Positions 7,455-16,889 of a stretch of DNA of 48,227 bases are shown piece by piece. Every line of letters starts with the position of its first letter. Position 1 is the first letter of the stretch. The position numbers were made by a program, and so were the translations under genes. Source of the DNA: Halomonas campaniensis (GTDB taxonomy: Bacteria; Pseudomonadota; Gammaproteobacteria; Pseudomonadales; Halomonadaceae). Location of the stretch: NCBI RefSeq assembly GCF_014193375.1, contig NZ_JACHZF010000027.1:1-48227 (forward strand), in the 5' to 3' direction. The notes beneath the pieces were generated by a model. The model ran no database searches, was not told the DNA's origin, and worked only from the letters and a program-made list of their open reading frames with translations.

Positions 7455-10400
7455 ATGGAAAACAGACACATGCAGCCACTCGACAAGACACTCCGCAACC
7501 GGCTCGACCGCACCGTGCGCAAGGCAAGGCCAGTGGCCGAACAGGCCGCCCAGGCTGCCCTGGAGCAGCTCGGCGTCGGCGAGGAGACCCCGCCCAGCTA
7601 CCTGAGCGACGACCAGCGCGCCCTGCGCCGCCGGCTGCGCGCCCACGCCCGCAGCCTAGGTGACCCGCTCAAGGAGGGCGCTCAGGCGGTCACCCGGTTG
7701 ATCGGCGAGATCGCCTACGAGCATTGGCACCGCATGCTGTTCGCCCGCTTCCTGGCCGAAAACGAGCTGCTGATGTACGACGGCGTGGCCGTCACTCTGG
7801 AGGAGTGCGAGGAGCTGGCGGAAGAGGAGGGCCATGCCAGCGGCTGGGCCTTGGCCGCACGGCTGGCCAGCACCATGCTGCCCCAGGTGTTCCGCGTCGA
7901 CAGCCCCGTATTCGAACTCACCCTGGCCGCCGAGTACCAGCGCGAGCTGGAGGAGCTCTTGGCCGGCCTGCCGGTGGAGGTCTTCCACGCCAGCGACAGC
8001 CTGGGCTGGGTCTACCAGTTCTGGCAGACCGACAACAAGGAGCGCATCAACCGCTCCGAGGTGAAGATCGGCGCCGACGAGCTGCCCGCCGTCACCCAGC
8101 TTTTCACCGAGCCCTATATGGTCAGCTTCCTGCTGGATAACAGCCTGGGCGCCTGGTGGGCCGCCCGCCGCCTGTCGGAAACCGATCTGGCCAATGCCGA
8201 GAGCGAGCAGGAGCTGCGCGACAAGGCCAGCCTGCCCGGCGTGCGGCTGGAGTACCTGCGCTTCGTTAAGGACGAGGAAACCGGCCACTGGACGCCCGCC
8301 GCCGGCACCTTCGACGCCTGGCCCCAGAGCCTCGCCGAGCTCAAGACCCTGGACCCCTGCTGCGGCAGCGGCCACTTCCTCGTCGCCGCCCTGCTGATGC
8401 TGGTGCCCATGCGCATGGAGCTGGAGGGCCTCAGCGCCCGCGACTCCGTGGATGCGGTGCTGCGCGACAACCTCCACGGCCTAGAGATCGACCAGCGCTG
8501 CGTGGAGCTGGCTGCCTTTGCGCTGGCCCTCACCGCCTGGCGCTACCCGGATGCCGGGGGCTACCGTAAGTTGCCTGAGCTGCATCTGGCATGTTCTGGG
8601 TTGTCAATTAGTGTTAATAAACAAGAATGGCTGGAGTTGGCCGGAGATGATGTAAACCTTAAAATGGCACTTGAAGAGCTTTATAATCAGTTTAAAAGCT
8701 CTTCTGTTTTGGGTAGCCTGATAAAGCCAGAAAGAAGTTTGCGAAAAGGTTCTCTTTTTGAATTTAAATGGGAAGATGTTGAGCCGCTTTTAGAGAAAGC
8801 TATTGAAGGCAAAGATAGCTATGAAAAAAGTGAGTTGGGTGTAGTTGCTAGAGGGATATACAAAGCTGCGACCATATTAAGTGGAAGGTATTCAATAACT
8901 GCAACTAACGTCCCTTATCTGTCAATAAATAGGGTTAATCCTTCTTTGCGCAGTTTTATTGAAAGTAATTATAAGAATGCTAAAAACGACTTGGCTTTTG
9001 TTTTCATGAAGCGGCTATTTGAGCTTGCTGAAGAGCATGGCTTATGCTGCTTTGTTACGACTTCTGGTTGGACGTTCCAAAATCGCGAAAGACATTTCAG
9101 GAATGAGATTCTTGAAAGCTATTCATTGAGAATTTTGGCAAGGTTGGGAGCTGGTGCTTTTGACACCATTTCAGGTGAAGTCGTGCAAGCAATGCTTGGA
9201 GTGGTAAGTAAAGCTGACAAGCTTGATGCTTTCTGCACTATTGACGCTGATAATGGAATGGGTGCTGATTATAAGGCCGAGAGCATAAAAAAGCAAAATG
9301 TTGTCATGGTGGATCAGAAAGAGATTGTAGGGTCTTCTTCCACAGTAATAAACTTTGCAAAAAAGTCAAACGAAAAACCTGTTGGCGACTATGCAGAAGC
9401 ATTACGCGGATTATCGACAGGAGAAGTGAATTGGTTTAATAGATTTTTCTGGGAAGTTGAGGTGCCAAGTGAAAGGTGGGATTATTTCCAATCTGATACT
9501 GAAAAAACAACTCCGTATGGCGGCCGTGAGCAAGTCATCCTGTGGGAAAGCGAGTGCGGAGTAATTTCTCGTATTGCAGAGCAGTTAAAGCACCTTAATC
9601 ACGCTATTCAAAGCTGGCGGCGAGGTAAGCCTAACTGGGGGAGAAAAGGTGTTGCTGTTAACTTGATGGGAGGGTTGCATGCCACTATCTATAATGGAGA
9701 AAAGTACTCTGCAAATATAGGTGTTCTTGTGCCTAATGATCCAAGTGATTTAGGGGCGTTATGGCAGTATTGCTCTTCTAAAGAATTTGTGTCTTCAGTT
9801 AGGTCTTTTAACAAAAAAATTAGCGTTGAGCCTCGTTATTTCGAGAAGGCTTTAGTTGATTTTGACGAATGGAGGAAATCTTCAAAAAATATTAAGTTAG
9901 TAGCAAAACCATACGCGGTAGACCCAACGCAATGGATTTTTCATGGCCACCCCTGCGGCTCGGTGATCTGGGACGACGAAGCGAATAGGGCCGCTCAAGG
10001 CCCGCTGCGAACCGACGAGTCCGTGCTGCAGGTAGCCGTTGCCCGGCTGCTGGGTTATCGATGGCCGGCTGAGCTGGACGCTGAAATGGAACTCGCCGAG
10101 GCGCAGCGCGATTGGGCCAAGCATAGTGAGGGACTGCTGGGCCATGCCGATCGCGACGGCATCGTCTGCCTGCCCGCCGTGCGTGGTGAACGCCGCGCCG
10201 TGGATCGTCTTGAGGCGCTGCTGGCCGAGGCCTACGGCGACCAGTGGTCCTCCACCACCCGCGGCAAGCTGCTAGAGAGCGTCGGCCACGCCGGCAAGAA
10301 CCTGGAGAGCTGGCTACGCGACAAGTTTTTCGCCCAGCACTGCAAGCTGTTCCAGAACCGTCCCTTCATTTGGCATGTTTGGGACGGCCTCAAAGACGGT

Positions 10401-10898
10401 TTCTCCGCACTGGTGAACTACCACAAGCTTGACTACAAGACGCTAGAAACGCTCACCTACACCTATCTGGGCGACTGGATCTATCAGCAAAAGAAACAGA
10501 TCAATGAGGGCATCGAAGGAGCCGAAGGCCGCCTTGCCGCCGCAGAGGCGTTGCAGAACAGCCTGGAGCTGATCCTCGAAGGCGAGGATCCCTACGACAT
10601 TTTCGTGCGCTGGAAGCCGTTGGAAGAGCAACCCATTGGCTGGAATCCCGACCTCGATGACGGCGTGCGCCTCAATATCCGCCCCTTCCTGTCCGTCCCC
10701 GATGTCAAAAAGAAAGGCGCCGGTGTACTCGTCCACAAGCCCAATATCCACTGGAAGAAGGACCGCGGCAAGGACGTAGAGTCCGCCCCTTGGTATCACC
10801 TCGGCCCCCAGCTGGGCGAAGCCAAGGGGGCAAGGATCAACGACTACCACCTCACGCTGGCGGCGAAGCGGAAGGCACAGGAGAAAAAGGATGTTTAA
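7455..10898 (+). CDS. pglX: BREX-1 adenine-specific DNA methyltransferase PglX (mosaic gene)
   Basis: 1147-aa N6-adenine methyltransferase that marks host DNA and provides BREX sequence specificity. The S-adenosylmethionine motif is DPCCGSGHF at residues 300-308. Catalytic motif IV is N-V-P-Y at 485-488, instead of the usual N-P-P-Y. The gene is mosaic: bases to about 8590 and from about 9945 are G+C-rich (48 of 60 G+C at 8281-8340; 41 of 60 at 10201-10260). The middle is A+T-rich with different codon use (26 of 60 at 9361-9420). That middle covers motif IV and the likely target-recognition part, residues about 380-830. The start at 7455 is the first ATG; a second at 7470, which has GAGGA upstream at long spacing, is an alternative. 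The end overlaps the ATPase gene by 8 bases. Confidence 0.95.
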   Translation: MENRHMQPLDKTLRNRLDRTVRKARPVAEQAAQAALEQLGVGEETPPSYLSDDQRALRRRLRAHARSLGDPLKEGAQAVTRLIGEIAYEHWHRMLFARFLAENELLMYDGVAVTLEECEELAEEEGHASGWALAARLASTMLPQVFRVDSPVFELTLAAEYQRELEELLAGLPVEVFHASDSLGWVYQFWQTDNKERINRSEVKIGADELPAVTQLFTEPYMVSFLLDNSLGAWWAARRLSETDLANAESEQELRDKASLPGVRLEYLRFVKDEETGHWTPAAGTFDAWPQSLAELKTLDPCCGSGHFLVAALLMLVPMRMELEGLSARDSVDAVLRDNLHGLEIDQRCVELAAFALALTAWRYPDAGGYRKLPELHLACSGLSISVNKQEWLELAGDDVNLKMALEELYNQFKSSSVLGSLIKPERSLRKGSLFEFKWEDVEPLLEKAIEGKDSYEKSELGVVARGIYKAATILSGRYSITATNVPYLSINRVNPSLRSFIESNYKNAKNDLAFVFMKRLFELAEEHGLCCFVTTSGWTFQNRERHFRNEILESYSLRILARLGAGAFDTISGEVVQAMLGVVSKADKLDAFCTIDADNGMGADYKAESIKKQNVVMVDQKEIVGSSSTVINFAKKSNEKPVGDYAEALRGLSTGEVNWFNRFFWEVEVPSERWDYFQSDTEKTTPYGGREQVILWESECGVISRIAEQLKHLNHAIQSWRRGKPNWGRKGVAVNLMGGLHATIYNGEKYSANIGVLVPNDPSDLGALWQYCSSKEFVSSVRSFNKKISVEPRYFEKALVDFDEWRKSSKNIKLVAKPYAVDPTQWIFHGHPCGSVIWDDEANRAAQGPLRTDESVLQVAVARLLGYRWPAELDAEMELAEAQRDWAKHSEGLLGHADRDGIVCLPAVRGERRAVDRLEALLAEAYGDQWSSTTRGKLLESVGHAGKNLESWLRDKFFAQHCKLFQNRPFIWHVWDGLKDGFSALVNYHKLDYKTLETLTYTYLGDWIYQQKKQINEGIEGAEGRLAAAEALQNSLELILEGEDPYDIFVRWKPLEEQPIGWNPDLDDGVRLNIRPFLSVPDVKKKGAGVLVHKPNIHWKKDRGKDVESAPWYHLGPQLGEAKGARINDYHLTLAAKRKAQEKKDV

Positions 10899-11904
10899 TA
10901 ATGTTGAGCTGAATAACTTTGGGCCACTTGAAAGTTTAAAATGGCCTAACCTTGGGCCGATCAATCTAGTGATCGGCGGGAACGGCACAGGAAAAACCTT
11001 CCTATTAAAATCACTGTATACCACGGTGCGAACTCTTGAAGAGCACAGGCGTGGTGACGTTCAAAAGTCAGCATCAGAAATTCTAGCCGATAAGCTCTTT
11101 TGGACATTCCAACCGGAAAAGATTGGAGATTTGGTAACCAAATCGACAGAACATCCTTTGTCTTTCTCGTGCTGCTTTGACGAGAAGAAGTTTTCTTACA
11201 GCTTCGGAAAGGACACTACAAAACAAATCCACGTACAACAAAACGACGTCCCCCCTAGGAAAAGTAACTCGATATTTCTTCCTGCAAAAGAGGTTCTTTC
11301 GCTCCACAAAGTAATTCTCAAATCCAGAGAAGAAGACAAGTCATTTGGTTTCGATGACACATACCTTGACCTCGCTCGCGCATTGCGCCGATCAACAACA
11401 AAAGGGAATAATTACAAGGAGTTCTCAAAATCTAGACAAAGTCTAGAAGGTATGCTGGGCGGAAAAATAGATTTTGACTCCAACACGGGGAAGTGGACTT
11501 TCAAAAAAGGAAATCAAAAATTTCCCATTGGCGTTACAGCTGAAGGGATCAAAAAAATATCAATCCTTGACACACTTCTTGGCAACCGATACCTAGATAC
11601 TAGCTCACTTATTTTTATCGACGAGCCTGAGTCGGCACTTCACCCCAAGGCCATCTCTCAGCTTCTAGACATTGTCTCTCTTTTAGCAGAAAGAGGGATT
11701 CAGTTCTTTATGGCCAGTCACTCTTACTTCGTTGTAAAGAAGCTTTTCCTTATTGCTCAGGAAAAGGGAGTTTCAATACCTATTATTAGCGAAAACCAAG
11801 GGGAATGGACAACTGATAATCTCAAAAATGGCATGCCAGAAAATGAAATTATCAACGAATCCATTCAGCTCTACAAGGAAGAAGTGGGGCTAGCACTAAA
11901 ATGA
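10891..11904 (+). CDS. AAA family (ABC/RecF-like) ATPase nested in BREX
   Basis: 337-aa ATPase of the AAA_15/AAA_21-like ABC class. Residues 1-28 begin N-x-V-E-L-N-N-F-G-P-L, typical of the first strands. Walker A is GGNGTGKT at 29-36; a signature-like A-E-G-I-K-K is near 214; Walker B is L-I-F-I-D-E-P-E with D244 and E245; the H-loop is A-S-H277-S. There is no large coiled-coil insertion, so it is short. ATPases of this type partner with nucleases or toxins in Septu, PARIS, Gabija and retron systems. It overlaps pglX by 8 bases and the next gene by 4 (ATGA), so the two probably form a functional unit. It is A+T-rich (28 of 60 G+C at 11581-11640), unlike flanking BREX genes. The partner and role are inferred. 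Confidence 0.85.
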   Translation: MFNNVELNNFGPLESLKWPNLGPINLVIGGNGTGKTFLLKSLYTTVRTLEEHRRGDVQKSASEILADKLFWTFQPEKIGDLVTKSTEHPLSFSCCFDEKKFSYSFGKDTTKQIHVQQNDVPPRKSNSIFLPAKEVLSLHKVILKSREEDKSFGFDDTYLDLARALRRSTTKGNNYKEFSKSRQSLEGMLGGKIDFDSNTGKWTFKKGNQKFPIGVTAEGIKKISILDTLLGNRYLDTSSLIFIDEPESALHPKAISQLLDIVSLLAERGIQFFMASHSYFVVKKLFLIAQEKGVSIPIISENQGEWTTDNLKNGMPENEIINESIQLYKEEVGLALK

Positions 11905-12440
11905 CAACACAAGCTATTAAAGAATCTGGAATGACCTTTGGCCCATACCCTGAAGGGCAATGCTTCTACATTGAGAAAAGCGACACTTACAAATCCATTG
12001 AGAACGGTGTAAAAATCGCAGAGTTTATCTTGATCAAAGCTGATAAAGGGGAGGCGCCTTCTCTTTGGGTAGTTGAGGCTAAATCAAGTTCTCCTAGACC
12101 AGAAACCCAGCCTAATTTCGATGATTTTATAGAGGAAATTCGTGAAAAGCTGATTAATGCTTTTTCTCTGAGCTTAGCGTCCTGCCTGAAACGCCATGAA
12201 AAAGCAGAGCCTGAACTCCCTAGAAAAATACAAGAACTTGATTTCTCAAACGCGGGCGCGCGGTTTATATTAGTGATTAAAGGACATGAAGAGGGATGGT
12301 TGCCGCCGTTGCAGGAAGCGCTTGCTCTTGCACTTCGTCCCACTCTAAAAACTTGGTCATTTTCCCCGACATCAGTAGCTGTCATGAATGAAGACCTTGC
12401 AACACAGCATGGACTGATTCTCTGTGAACAAGAAGGGTGA
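11901..12440 (+). CDS. Small uncharacterised protein with PD-(D/E)XK-like signature, ATPase partner
   Basis: 179-aa protein I do not recognise as a named family. What can be seen: I-A-E41-F-I-L-I, a turn, then L-W-V-V-E59-A-K61-S-S. An acidic residue followed by a hydrophobic strand carrying E-x-K is the layout of PD-(D/E)XK nuclease cores. A basic, charged helix and a strand R-F-I-L-V-I-K-G-H-E follow. A nuclease role is therefore possible but unproved; another reading is an inactive or purely structural partner. It overlaps the ATPase by 4 bases and ends 3 bases before pglZ. It is A+T-rich like the ATPase and unlike pglZ, so the pair looks imported together. Confidence 0.7.
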   Translation: MTTQAIKESGMTFGPYPEGQCFYIEKSDTYKSIENGVKIAEFILIKADKGEAPSLWVVEAKSSSPRPETQPNFDDFIEEIREKLINAFSLSLASCLKRHEKAEPELPRKIQELDFSNAGARFILVIKGHEEGWLPPLQEALALALRPTLKTWSFSPTSVAVMNEDLATQHGLILCEQEG

Positions 12441-12443
12441 TGC

Positions 12444-14777
12444 ATGAGTATTACTTATCACCTTGTAAATTGCTTACGCAGCGCCGCTGCCTACAACCCG
12501 GATGTGCAGGCGGCTCCCGCCTGCATCCTGTGGCCTGACCGCGAGCGGCTATGGGAGCCGGTGATTGCCCAGGTCCAGGCTGAGCTGCCTGAGCTTCTGG
12601 TGCTGGGCGACTACGCCCCGGAGCAGCGTCGCGGCCCAGCGATCTGGGTGCGCTGTGCCATCGCCGGCACCGTGGAAGGCATCGAACTGGACGATGAGAC
12701 TCCTCCTATCCTCTACCTACCCGGTGTGGGCCGCCAGGACCTGCGTGCCGTCAGCGAGTGCCCGGAAGCCTTGAAGCCGCTGGCCGAGCTGCAGTACCGC
12801 GGCACACTCTGGTCTCAGGTCAACGCCAAGGACTGGACGCCGCGGGCGTTCCTCTCGTCCCAGCAGGGCGGGCTGGGCCTGGACGTGGCCGGTGACGCTG
12901 CCACACGACAGGCGCTGCTCGCCGCCCTTCCCCGGTTGCTCCGGGAGTCGCTCGCTGATCTTCAAGGCCGCCACCTGGATGCCGAGGCCTTCAATACCCT
13001 TCTCACCGGGGGCGACCCGGTGCGTGACCTGTTGGACTGGCTCAACCAGCCAGACGCCATGCGCTCCAGCTGGCCTGAGCATGAATGGCAGGCCTTCTGT
13101 CAGGTGTGCCACTCGCGCTATGGCATTCACCCGGAGAAACAGAGCGTGCTGGATGCCCTGGAGCGCTTCACTCAGCGCCAGGGCAACTGGAAAACAGTCT
13201 GGGCGCGTTTCTGTGAGGCTCCTCGCCGCTACCCACAGTTGATCGAGCAGCTGGCTCAGCTCACGCCTCCGGATCTCGGCCTGTTCCCCGAGCCTGACGA
13301 CATGGCCGTATGGCCGCAGCTCAACCGGCAGGAGGAGGAGCGCCTCTATCACGACCTGTGTGCACTGGGCCAGCTTCCGGCTCATGAGGCGAGAGAGCGT
13401 TTGGAAGCCCTTGAGCAGGAGCACAGCCATCGCCGCGGTTGGGTATGGGCCGAGCTGGATGAAAGCCCTCTGGCCATGGCGTTGGTTCCCCTCGCTGAGC
13501 TGGCCCGGGTAACCCGACGCAGCCTGGCAGGTGGCCAGACAGAGGATATGCGCCAGGCGTATCTGGACGAGGGCTGGAAGGCAGACGACGCCCTGCTGAG
13601 GTCACTGAACCAGGTGAATGGCCAACGTGAACAGGAGGCGATCTTCACGGCAATACGCGCGATCTACCTGCGCTGGGCCGATGAGGCCGCCCGCCACCTC
13701 CAGAAAGTATGGCAACCGGGGGTTGATGGCTTGAAACGCGGCGAAGCATCGCCTCATGCCCAGCCAGGCGAATGCGTGCTCTTCGTGGATGGCCTGCGCA
13801 TGGACTGTGGCAAACGGCTATCCCAGAGACTGGTCAGCCGCGGACTGGACGTTGCCGAGCACAGTACCTGGTCGGCACTGCCCAGCGTGACCGGTACCGG
13901 CAAGTACGCCGTAGCGCCCATCCTGGGGAACAACGCCATTCAGGAGGAACCGGACGGTTATCAGTTCACCCCCATCACCCGCCACATCTTCCAGAAACTG
14001 CTGCGCGATAACGGCTGGCAGGTGTTGGAGCGTCGCCAGGTGGAGCAGCTGCACAAGGAAACTCTGGACACCTCCCGGCCAGCCTGGTGCGAGTTCGGCG
14101 ATATCGATCACGCTGGCCATGAGCGAGGCTGGAAGCTGGCACAGCATGTGGATGACATGCTGGCCGAGGTGGCAGAGCGCATCCAGGCGCTGTTGGCTCA
14201 GGGCTGGTCCCAGGTGCGCGTGGTGACCGATCACGGCTGGCTGCTGCTGCCGGGCGAACTACCCAAGACCGAGCTGCCGGCCAGCCTGGTTGAGACCAAA
14301 TGGGGGCGCTGTGCCGCCCTCAAGACGGGAGCCCATACAGACGCAGCACGCTTCCCCTGGTACTGGAACGAACAGGTACACTTTGCTCTGGCAGAGAGCA
14401 TCCACTGCTTCAAGGCGGGTGAGACCTACACCCATGGAGGCCTCAGCCTGCAAGAGTGCGTCACGCCGGAACTGGTGGTGACCGGCAGTGCCGGCCCCAA
14501 GCCCTCGGTGCTGATCGATGACCTGGTGTGGAAGGGGCTGCGCTGTACCCTGGTAGTGGAAGGCGACAGCGACGACCTGATGCTCGATGTTCGTCGCCAT
14601 GCCGGAGACCCGGCCAGTAGCCTGGTGCTCTCGCCCAAGCCGTTCAAGGTGGGTGGCAAGGCCTCGGTGGTGGTCGAGGACGATGACCTTGAAGGAGAAA
14701 GCGCCTATGCCGTGGTGTTGGACGCCGCCGGCCAGGTGCTCGCCCAGCGCTCCACCACCATCGGCGGCAGTGAATAG
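12444..14777 (+). CDS. pglZ: BREX-1 phosphatase-fold protein PglZ
   Basis: 777-aa PglZ-domain protein with an alkaline-phosphatase-like core. Metal-site residues expected for the fold are visible: V-L-F-V-D449-G-L-R-M-D454 and V-T-D596-H597-G-W. The N-terminal part is helical, with I-L-W-P-D-R-E-R-L-W-E near the start; a C-terminal beta-rich domain follows. PglZ is a BREX core protein, required for defence; the family has metal-dependent nuclease or phosphodiesterase activity in tested members. Coding composition changes about 30 bases into the gene: the first ten codons are A+T-rich like the upstream pair, then it becomes G+C-rich. The start has only 3 bases of separation from the upstream stop. 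Confidence 0.95.
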   Translation: MSITYHLVNCLRSAAAYNPDVQAAPACILWPDRERLWEPVIAQVQAELPELLVLGDYAPEQRRGPAIWVRCAIAGTVEGIELDDETPPILYLPGVGRQDLRAVSECPEALKPLAELQYRGTLWSQVNAKDWTPRAFLSSQQGGLGLDVAGDAATRQALLAALPRLLRESLADLQGRHLDAEAFNTLLTGGDPVRDLLDWLNQPDAMRSSWPEHEWQAFCQVCHSRYGIHPEKQSVLDALERFTQRQGNWKTVWARFCEAPRRYPQLIEQLAQLTPPDLGLFPEPDDMAVWPQLNRQEEERLYHDLCALGQLPAHEARERLEALEQEHSHRRGWVWAELDESPLAMALVPLAELARVTRRSLAGGQTEDMRQAYLDEGWKADDALLRSLNQVNGQREQEAIFTAIRAIYLRWADEAARHLQKVWQPGVDGLKRGEASPHAQPGECVLFVDGLRMDCGKRLSQRLVSRGLDVAEHSTWSALPSVTGTGKYAVAPILGNNAIQEEPDGYQFTPITRHIFQKLLRDNGWQVLERRQVEQLHKETLDTSRPAWCEFGDIDHAGHERGWKLAQHVDDMLAEVAERIQALLAQGWSQVRVVTDHGWLLLPGELPKTELPASLVETKWGRCAALKTGAHTDAARFPWYWNEQVHFALAESIHCFKAGETYTHGGLSLQECVTPELVVTGSAGPKPSVLIDDLVWKGLRCTLVVEGDSDDLMLDVRRHAGDPASSLVLSPKPFKVGGKASVVVEDDDLEGESAYAVVLDAAGQVLAQRSTTIGGSE

Positions 14778-14820
14778 CCATTGATGGAGGCCCCCTTGAG
14801 AACAGATACACGGAGACGTC

Positions 14821-16881
14821 ATGGAACTCGATGAACTGGATCGCAAGGCGGCCGAGCTGCTGGATGGCTACCTGGTGCGCAAGGATCTGGTGCGCACCTT
14901 CGCCCGGCAGTTCCCGGTGCCCACCTACGTGGTGGAGTTCTTGCTTGGCCGCTACTGTGCCAGCACTGATCCAGAAGAGATCGAGGAAGGGCTAGAGGTG
15001 GTCCAGCGGCAGCTGAAGTCGCGCACCATCAAGGCCGGCGAGGAGGAGCTGTTCAAGGCTCGCGCTCGCGAGAAGGGCGAGATCAAGATCATCGACCTGA
15101 TCCAGGCCCGTCTGGATACCAAGAACGACACCTACATGGCCAGCCTGCCCAGCCTGCGCCTGACCGACGTGCGGATCCCGGATGACCTGGTCAGCGAACA
15201 TGAACGCATGCTGACCGGCGGCTTCTACGCCGAACTGACTCTGGAATACGATGCCAGCATCGCCCAGGAGCAAGGCGGGCGACCCTTCGGCATCCGCGCC
15301 CTGCGCGAAATTCAGCTCTCCAAGCGTGACGTGCTCGACGAGCTGGCCGCTGCCCGACGTCACTTTACCACCGAGGAGTGGAAGGCCTTCTTGCTGCGCT
15401 CTACCGGCATCGAGCCTGCCGGCCTCACCGAGAGGCAGAAGGACGCCATGCTGCTGCGCATGGTGCCCTTCGTGGAGCGCAACTATAACGTGGTCGAGCT
15501 CGGGCCCCGAGGCACCGGCAAGAGCCACCTCTTCCAGCAGGTCTCTCCCTACGCCCACCTGATCTCCGGCGGCAAGGCCACCGTGGCCAAGATGTTCGTC
15601 AACAACGCCAACGGCCAGCGCGGCCTGGTGTGCCAGTACGACGTGGTCTGCTTCGACGAGGTGTCTGGCATCTCGTTCGACAACAAGGACGGCGTCAACA
15701 TCATGAAGGGCTACATGGAGAGCGGCGAGTTCTCACGTGGCAAGGAGAGTATCCGCGCCGATGGCTCCATCGTACTGGTGGGCAACTTCGATGTGGACGT
15801 GGAACACCAGCAGCGCATAGGGCACCTGTTTGGGCCGTTGCCGGAGGAAATGCGCCACGATACCGCCTTCATGGACCGCATCCATGCCTTTCTCCCCGGC
15901 TGGGACGTGCCCAAGGTCAGCAAGGAGCTGCTCACCGATCACTTCGGCCTGGTCAGCGACTTCCTGTCGGAGTGCTGGAGCCAGTTGCGTAGCCAGAGCC
16001 GCGTCTCCCAGTGGCAGGGACGGGTCTTCTTCGGCGGCGCCCTCTCCGGTCGCGACACCAACGCGGTCAACAAGACCGCCAGCGGGCTGCTGAAACTGCT
16101 TTACCCAGGCGATGACCTCTCACCCAGCGATGACGATCTGGAGTGGGCGATCCATATCGCCATGGAGGCACGCCGGCGGGTCAAGGAGCAGCAGAAACGC
16201 ATCGGCGCCGCCGAATTCCGCAACACCCACTTCAGCTACACCATGGGCGAAGACGGCGTGGAGAAGTTCGTCGCCACTCCGGAGCTGCAGAGCGACAACA
16301 GCATCGGCAACGATCCCCTGGAGCCCGGCCAGGTGTGGAGCATCAGCCCCGGCGGCCAGGCCAGCAATGGCCAGGAGGAGCATCCGGGCGTGTTCCGCAT
16401 CGAGGTCAACGAAGGCCCCGGCTCGGGGGTGAAGATCCTCAACAAGCCGGTGCCTCCCGCCTTCCGCGAAAGCATCGGCTACGCCGAGCAGAACCTCTAC
16501 ACGCGCGCCGGCCAGCTGGTCGGCGACAAGGAGCCACGCCATCACGAGTTCACCGTTCAGCTGCGCGCCTTCGATGCCGCCAAGTCCGGCACCAAGCTGG
16601 GGGTCGCTGCGCTGATCGCCATGAGCTCATCCCTACTCAAGCGCAGCCTGCGTGGCGGCCTGATCGTAGTGGGCGAGATCAACCTCGGCGGCTCCATCGA
16701 GCCGATCCACAACCCGGTGACGTTGGTGGAAATTGCCGTGGAGAAAGGCGCCACGGCCATCCTGATGCCCGTCACCTGCCGCAAGCTGTTGTTCGACCTC
16801 TCCGACGAGATGGCCACCAAGGTGGACATCCAGTTCTACCTGGATGCCCGGGATGCGCTGTTGAAGTCGCTGGGGGAGTAG
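14821..16881 (+). CDS. brxL: BREX protein BrxL (Lon-like AAA+ ATPase)
   Basis: 686-aa BrxL, the usual length. Walker A is GPRGTGKS at 228-235 and Walker B is F-D279-E280. The C-terminal quarter resembles the Lon protease domain, but where Lon has G-P-S-A-G, this protein has S-G-T-K-L-G. Where Lon has G-G-L-K-E-K, it has G-G-S-I-E-P-I. By this reading the Ser-Lys dyad is absent and proteolysis is unlikely. BrxL forms a ring-shaped DNA-binding motor in studied systems and is needed for phage exclusion but not for host methylation. It is the last gene of the operon, 43 bases after pglZ, with a GGAG before the ATG. The next gene is convergent and ends 8 bases away. Confidence 0.95.
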   Translation: MELDELDRKAAELLDGYLVRKDLVRTFARQFPVPTYVVEFLLGRYCASTDPEEIEEGLEVVQRQLKSRTIKAGEEELFKARAREKGEIKIIDLIQARLDTKNDTYMASLPSLRLTDVRIPDDLVSEHERMLTGGFYAELTLEYDASIAQEQGGRPFGIRALREIQLSKRDVLDELAAARRHFTTEEWKAFLLRSTGIEPAGLTERQKDAMLLRMVPFVERNYNVVELGPRGTGKSHLFQQVSPYAHLISGGKATVAKMFVNNANGQRGLVCQYDVVCFDEVSGISFDNKDGVNIMKGYMESGEFSRGKESIRADGSIVLVGNFDVDVEHQQRIGHLFGPLPEEMRHDTAFMDRIHAFLPGWDVPKVSKELLTDHFGLVSDFLSECWSQLRSQSRVSQWQGRVFFGGALSGRDTNAVNKTASGLLKLLYPGDDLSPSDDDLEWAIHIAMEARRRVKEQQKRIGAAEFRNTHFSYTMGEDGVEKFVATPELQSDNSIGNDPLEPGQVWSISPGGQASNGQEEHPGVFRIEVNEGPGSGVKILNKPVPPAFRESIGYAEQNLYTRAGQLVGDKEPRHHEFTVQLRAFDAAKSGTKLGVAALIAMSSSLLKRSLRGGLIVVGEINLGGSIEPIHNPVTLVEIAVEKGATAILMPVTCRKLLFDLSDEMATKVDIQFYLDARDALLKSLGE

Positions 16882-16889
16882 AGCAGCCC

